Assembly: GCA_015494845.1 (NCBI GenBank)
Contig: WGAL01000127.1
Span: 1 to 9,855, forward strand
Reading direction: 5' to 3'
Source of the DNA: Melioribacteraceae bacterium
GTDB taxonomy: Bacteria > Bacteroidota > Ignavibacteria > Ignavibacteriales > Melioribacteraceae
Length of the DNA: 9,855 nucleotides
The number at the start of each line of letters is the position of its first letter. The first letter of the stretch is position 1. Made by a program: the position numbers and the translations under genes. Of the stretch, positions 7,272 to 9,855 are shown one piece after another. Under the pieces are notes generated by a model that saw nothing but the letters and a program-made list of their open reading frames with translations, did no database searches and was not told the origin of the DNA.

Positions 7272-8031
7272 TTTCAACTCCGGTTTCGGTTATTAGTTTA
7301 CTGCTGAAAAAATTCCTCAAAAAATAATCGTCTTTCTTTTTAAGTTCTTCAAGTTTTCCTTCCGCGTAGATTTTACCTTCTCTGAGAAAAATCACTCTGT
7401 CGGCAATAATTTCCGCGCAAATCAAGTCGTGCGTAACAACAATTGACGTCATTTTTAATTGATGTTGCAAATCCAAAATCAATTTACTGATTTCTTTCGC
7501 CGTTATCGGGTCAAGTCCGGTTGTCGGTTCGTCGTATAAAATCAACTCCGGTTCGGTAATTATCGTTCGCGCAAGTCCGACTCTCTTTTGCATACCTCCG
7601 GAAAGTTCCGACGGCATTTTGTCAATTGCTGATTCAAGTTCAACCAAACTTAACGTTTTTCTTACTTTTTGTTCTATTTCGTCGTTGTCTTTTATTTTCA
7701 ATATTTTTCTCAACGGGAACGCAAGATTTTCGCCAACGGTCATCGAATCGTATAACGCGGCGCTTTGGAATAAAAAACCGATATTTTTTCTTATTTCCGT
7801 CAGCTCTTGCTTATTCATAGTTAGAACGTTTCTGTCGCGGTAATATATTTCCCCGTTATCAGGGAAAAGCAATCTTACTATCGATTTCAACAGAACGCTT
7901 TTTCCGGTTCCGCTTCTGCCGAAAACTATAAGGTTTTCCCCCTCGAAAACGTCGAGCGAAATATTATCCAAAACTTTATGTTCGTCAAAAGCTTTGCTTA
8001 AATTCCGTATTTTTAATAAAACGTCGCTCAT
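7264..8031 (-). CDS. mlaF: MlaF-like ABC transporter ATP-binding protein
   Basis: This 255-residue cytoplasmic ATPase powers the MlaE/MlaD lipid transporter. All ABC motifs are intact: Walker A GRSGTGKS (38-45), Q-loop Gln89 in FLFQSAALYDSMTVGEN, signature LSGGMQKR (143-150), Walker B LILYDE (163-168), D-loop TTGLDP (170-175) and H-loop His201 (VVTHD). The FQSAALYDSMTV and SGGMQKRV stretches are characteristic of the MlaF/Ttg2A/TGD3 group rather than of other ABC importers. The start ATG lies one nucleotide after the mlaE stop codon (TGA-A-ATG) and has no clear SD of its own, so translation probably depends on coupling to mlaE. Its 3' end overlaps mlaD. Confidence 0.95.
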   Translation of the reverse strand: MSDVLLKIRNLSKAFDEHKVLDNISLDVFEGENLIVFGRSGTGKSVLLKSIVRLLFPDNGEIYYRDRNVLTMNKQELTEIRKNIGFLFQSAALYDSMTVGENLAFPLRKILKIKDNDEIEQKVRKTLSLVELESAIDKMPSELSGGMQKRVGLARTIITEPELILYDEPTTGLDPITAKEISKLILDLQHQLKMTSIVVTHDLICAEIIADRVIFLREGKIYAEGKLEELKKKDDYFLRNFFSSKLITETGVENV

Positions 8032-8032
8032 T

Positions 8033-8824
8033 TCAAAGTAAAGAAATTTTTACCATTATCATATCTATGAATAAAATCATCAACGAAGAAATAACCACCG
8101 AAGAGGTTGTTGATTTACCCACGCCGACGGTTCCCCCGACGGTTGTGTAGCCTTTGTATGTGCCGATTATTCCTATCGCAAAACCGAAAAGAAATGTTTT
8201 ACTCAGCCCGGCAACCAAATCATTTATATGAACGTAAGGCAAAAGCGAATTTGCGAAATAGACAAATGACATTCCGCCTTCCAAATATACGGCAAGATAT
8301 CCGCCGAAAATGGAAATAACAATCACGTAAACGGTAAGCACAGGCAAAACCAAAGTGGTCGCCACAACTCGCGTTACGACAAGAAACTTAAACGGCTCGA
8401 CGCCGGAAACGTCCATTGCGTCTATTTGTTCGGTTACGCGCATCGAGCCGATTTCGGCGCCAATTCCGGCGCTGACTCTTCCTGCAAAAAGCAATGCGGT
8501 AAGAATTGGAGCGAATTCACGCACGATGGAAAGTCCGACCGAACCAGGCAAAAAATCGGTTCCGCCAAATGGTTGTAAAACGGCATATCCTTCCAAAGCG
8601 AGAACAAAACCGATAATTATTCCCATCGTGCTGACAATCGGGAAAGTTTTTAAACCGAAATCATACATGTGACGTTTTGTTTCTTCAATTTCGTACGGCA
8701 GGCGAAAAACTTGCTTGAAAAATTCGGCGGAAAAAATTGCGAGTCCGCTTAATATGGCAAAAAAGTTGTAGAGCTTTTCCGAAAAATTTAATTTGTGACC
8801 GTATTTGAGTTTAGGCAAATTCAT
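8033..8824 (-). CDS. mlaE: MlaE-like ABC transporter permease
   Basis: A 263-residue inner-membrane permease of the MlaE/TGD1/YrbE family, which with MlaF and MlaD moves phospholipids between the inner and outer membranes. It has an N-terminal amphipathic stretch followed by about five hydrophobic segments. The family core spans 102-153: REFAPILTALLFAGRVSAG, then GAEIGSMRVTEQIDAMDV and a following conserved RV segment, closely matching the coupling region of E. coli MlaE. The C-terminal part has GTYKGYTTVGGTVGVGKSTT (221-240) before the final helix, also family-typical. It is first in the operon. No SD is visible upstream of the ATG; the leader is AT-rich. Neither mlaB (STAS) nor mlaC (periplasmic carrier) lies beside it. 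Confidence 0.95.
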   Translation of the reverse strand: MNLPKLKYGHKLNFSEKLYNFFAILSGLAIFSAEFFKQVFRLPYEIEETKRHMYDFGLKTFPIVSTMGIIIGFVLALEGYAVLQPFGGTDFLPGSVGLSIVREFAPILTALLFAGRVSAGIGAEIGSMRVTEQIDAMDVSGVEPFKFLVVTRVVATTLVLPVLTVYVIVISIFGGYLAVYLEGGMSFVYFANSLLPYVHINDLVAGLSKTFLFGFAIGIIGTYKGYTTVGGTVGVGKSTTSSVVISSLMILFIDMIMVKISLL

Positions 8825-8959
8825 ACAATTACAAATCTAAATATACAAATTAAAACGGATTATAAAATTGCCGTTCCACAAAATTCGAAACCGTTGAATC
8901 TGAAATTAAAATTCGGAGTTAAATTTCCGATAATTACAATATAAAGGATAAGTGTATTC
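8825..8959. promoter_or_regulatory. Divergent promoter region between mlaE and the 221-residue gene
   Basis: This 135-nt AT-rich region separates two outward-facing operons. On the minus strand a perfect TATAAT lies at 8864-8859, placing a start about 25-30 nt before mlaE; no convincing -35 is present at 17 nt. The box is flanked by an inverted pair AACGG (8854-8858) and CCGTT (8871-8875), with another CCGTT at 8891-8895, 20 nt further on. The octamer AAAATTCG occurs twice (8880-8887, 8908-8915). On the plus strand TACAAT at 8935-8940 is -10-like, but a start from it would fall within the AAAGGA SD at 8943-8948, so the plus-strand promoter is not resolved. Confidence 0.45.
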
Positions 8960-9625
8960 ATGCTGAACAAAATAGCCAATATATCGTCAAGCAAAAATTA
9001 CGGTAGCAACAGTAGGGGAAGTATCTCGAGATACGAGAAGTATTACAATCATCTTTCGGAAAAAAGCGAGATGACAAAAGACCAAGTCGTGCTTTCTCCG
9101 GCGACGGTTTTTTTGGCTTCGGTAAATTGGAATTTTTCGGAAATCAATTACGAATCGGAAGACGAATTAAATTTGAAATTTTCAATTGACGACGTAAAAT
9201 TTATCTTGAATATCGATTTCAAAGATTTTACCAAAACTTCTTATCAAGACATAATACTTGAACATTTCGCAAAAGGCATTACAAACAATAAAAGACAAGT
9301 CGTTAAATTAAAGGTTAAAAAACCACATGTTAAAATTTTTGAAAAATACGCTCCGTTTCCGATTAACGGAATAAAGGCGCTTTTTCAAAAAATCTCATCA
9401 CTGAATATAAACGGCGAAATAAACAGAAACACAAGTTTTACTTTGTCCGTACTGAAAGAAGGGATTGAGGAACAAATATTTAATGATTTTAAAAACATAT
9501 TTTTTGTCGTATATTCGTTTGCTTCTAAATTAGGAAAATATAATTTTAGCAGGAACACACGTTTCCCTGAAAACTTGGGAGACGATATTATAATCGAAAA
9601 AGTAATTGTAAAAAATGTTTTCTAA
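8960..9625 (+). CDS. Hypothetical protein, 221 residues, first gene of a plus-strand operon
   Basis: I do not recognise this protein with confidence. It has no signal peptide or clear membrane segment, so it is likely cytoplasmic. The first 35 residues are polar, Ser/Asn/Tyr-rich and probably disordered. Then comes DQVVLSPATVFLASVNW (41-57), a pattern faintly like the D-x-V-x-L-S-x-x-A motif found in FlgM and some other flagellar proteins. Residues 60-221 alternate likely beta strands and helices and are rich in Lys, Asn, Phe and Ile. The start is supported by AAAGGA at 8943-8948, though the 11-nt spacing is long. Its end overlaps the next gene by 11 nt, so the two are almost certainly cotranscribed. 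A link to motility or signalling rests on that motif and the PAS neighbour only. Confidence 0.8.
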   Translation: MLNKIANISSSKNYGSNSRGSISRYEKYYNHLSEKSEMTKDQVVLSPATVFLASVNWNFSEINYESEDELNLKFSIDDVKFILNIDFKDFTKTSYQDIILEHFAKGITNNKRQVVKLKVKKPHVKIFEKYAPFPINGIKALFQKISSLNINGEINRNTSFTLSVLKEGIEEQIFNDFKNIFFVVYSFASKLGKYNFSRNTRFPENLGDDIIIEKVIVKNVF

Positions 9626-9855
9626 TTCCGGATTTCAAAATAAAATATTGAAAGAGAAAAAATTTTCGTCTCTTTCCGAATTTAAGAATTTCAAATCTTT
9701 TCCAAACACCAAACCGCTTGTTTTAATAAATCTTGAGTATAAAATTGAATATGTCAATCAATCGTTTATAAAAATTTTTAAACTTAGAGAAGGCGATAAT
9801 TTATCAGCTCTCCCCACCGAGCCGGAAATTGAAATAATATTGAACAATATAATCG
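9615..9855 (+). CDS. PAS domain protein, 5' part only (truncated by window end)
   Basis: An open frame begins at ATG 9615, inside the end of the previous gene (11-nt overlap, ATGTTTTCTAA in the other frame), and stays open for 80 codons to the window edge. After a Lys/Phe/Ser-rich leader (1-33), residues 34-58 (PLVLINLEYKIEYVNQSF, then KIFKL) match the start of a PAS fold: a beta strand, a turn, a second strand ending in YVN, then a helix. PAS domains sense ligands or redox state and usually sit in histidine kinases, diguanylate cyclases or transcription regulators, so the missing C-terminus decides the output. No SD is visible before the ATG; translational coupling with the upstream gene is likely. 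The gene assignment is good, PAS identity is moderate, and the full protein is unknown. Confidence 0.65.
   Translation, partial: MFSNSGFQNKILKEKKFSSLSEFKNFKSFPNTKPLVLINLEYKIEYVNQSFIKIFKLREGDNLSALPTEPEIEIILNNII

Noticed and set aside
7272..7277. TTG start giving an mlaD product two residues longer
   Set aside because: The GGAG SD abuts the TTG directly, leaving no spacing, while the ATG at 7271 has ideal 6-nt spacing.
5153..9625. Nucleotide signs of recent horizontal transfer or mobile elements
   Set aside because: No transposase, integrase, terminal inverted repeats or abrupt composition shift could be seen among these genes.

Overview
The window (AT-rich, roughly 40% GC by eye) comes from a diderm bacterium: it carries an MlaE/MlaF/MlaD-type lipid transport set, which requires an outer membrane. 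Shine-Dalgarno sites are clear on several genes (AAGGAG, AAAGGA, GGAG), so a typical SD-poor Bacteroidota genome is less likely. Gene content and protein style suggest the FCB group in a broad sense (Ignavibacteria/Chlorobi-like or Fibrobacterota-like). This is an inference with low confidence.

Layout. Positions 1-300 hold no gene but a patchwork of short degenerate tandem repeats with periods of about 7, 8 and 9 nt. A strong hairpin terminator at about 303-334 closes a minus-strand cluster. That cluster reads, in transcription order, a polytopic membrane protein of unknown function (6034-5153), a secreted tripeptidyl-peptidase II-like subtilase (5144-2355) and an OPT-family peptide transporter (2344-359). 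Junction gaps are only 8 and 10 nt, and at both junctions the SD overlaps the preceding stop codon. A 220-226 nt gap with -10-like boxes separates this cluster from a second minus-strand operon, mlaE-mlaF-mlaD (8824-6261), whose genes abut or overlap. A 135 nt AT-rich divergent intergenic region (8825-8959) follows. It contains a TATAAT box flanked by AACGG/CCGTT half-sites. Two plus-strand genes follow: an unrecognised 221-residue protein (8960-9625) and, overlapping its end by 11 nt, the first 80 codons of a PAS-domain protein that runs off the window.

How the genes may work together. The subtilase resembles TPP II, an enzyme that releases tripeptides, but carries a signal peptide. The OPT transporter imports oligopeptides or metal-peptide complexes. 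Their tight linkage suggests a peptide scavenging unit: digestion outside the cytoplasm followed by uptake. The mla operon encodes the inner-membrane ATPase, permease and MCE substrate-binding parts of a phospholipid transporter for outer membrane lipid homeostasis; no MlaB or MlaC is present locally. The plus-strand pair looks like the start of a separate, probably signalling or motility-related, operon.
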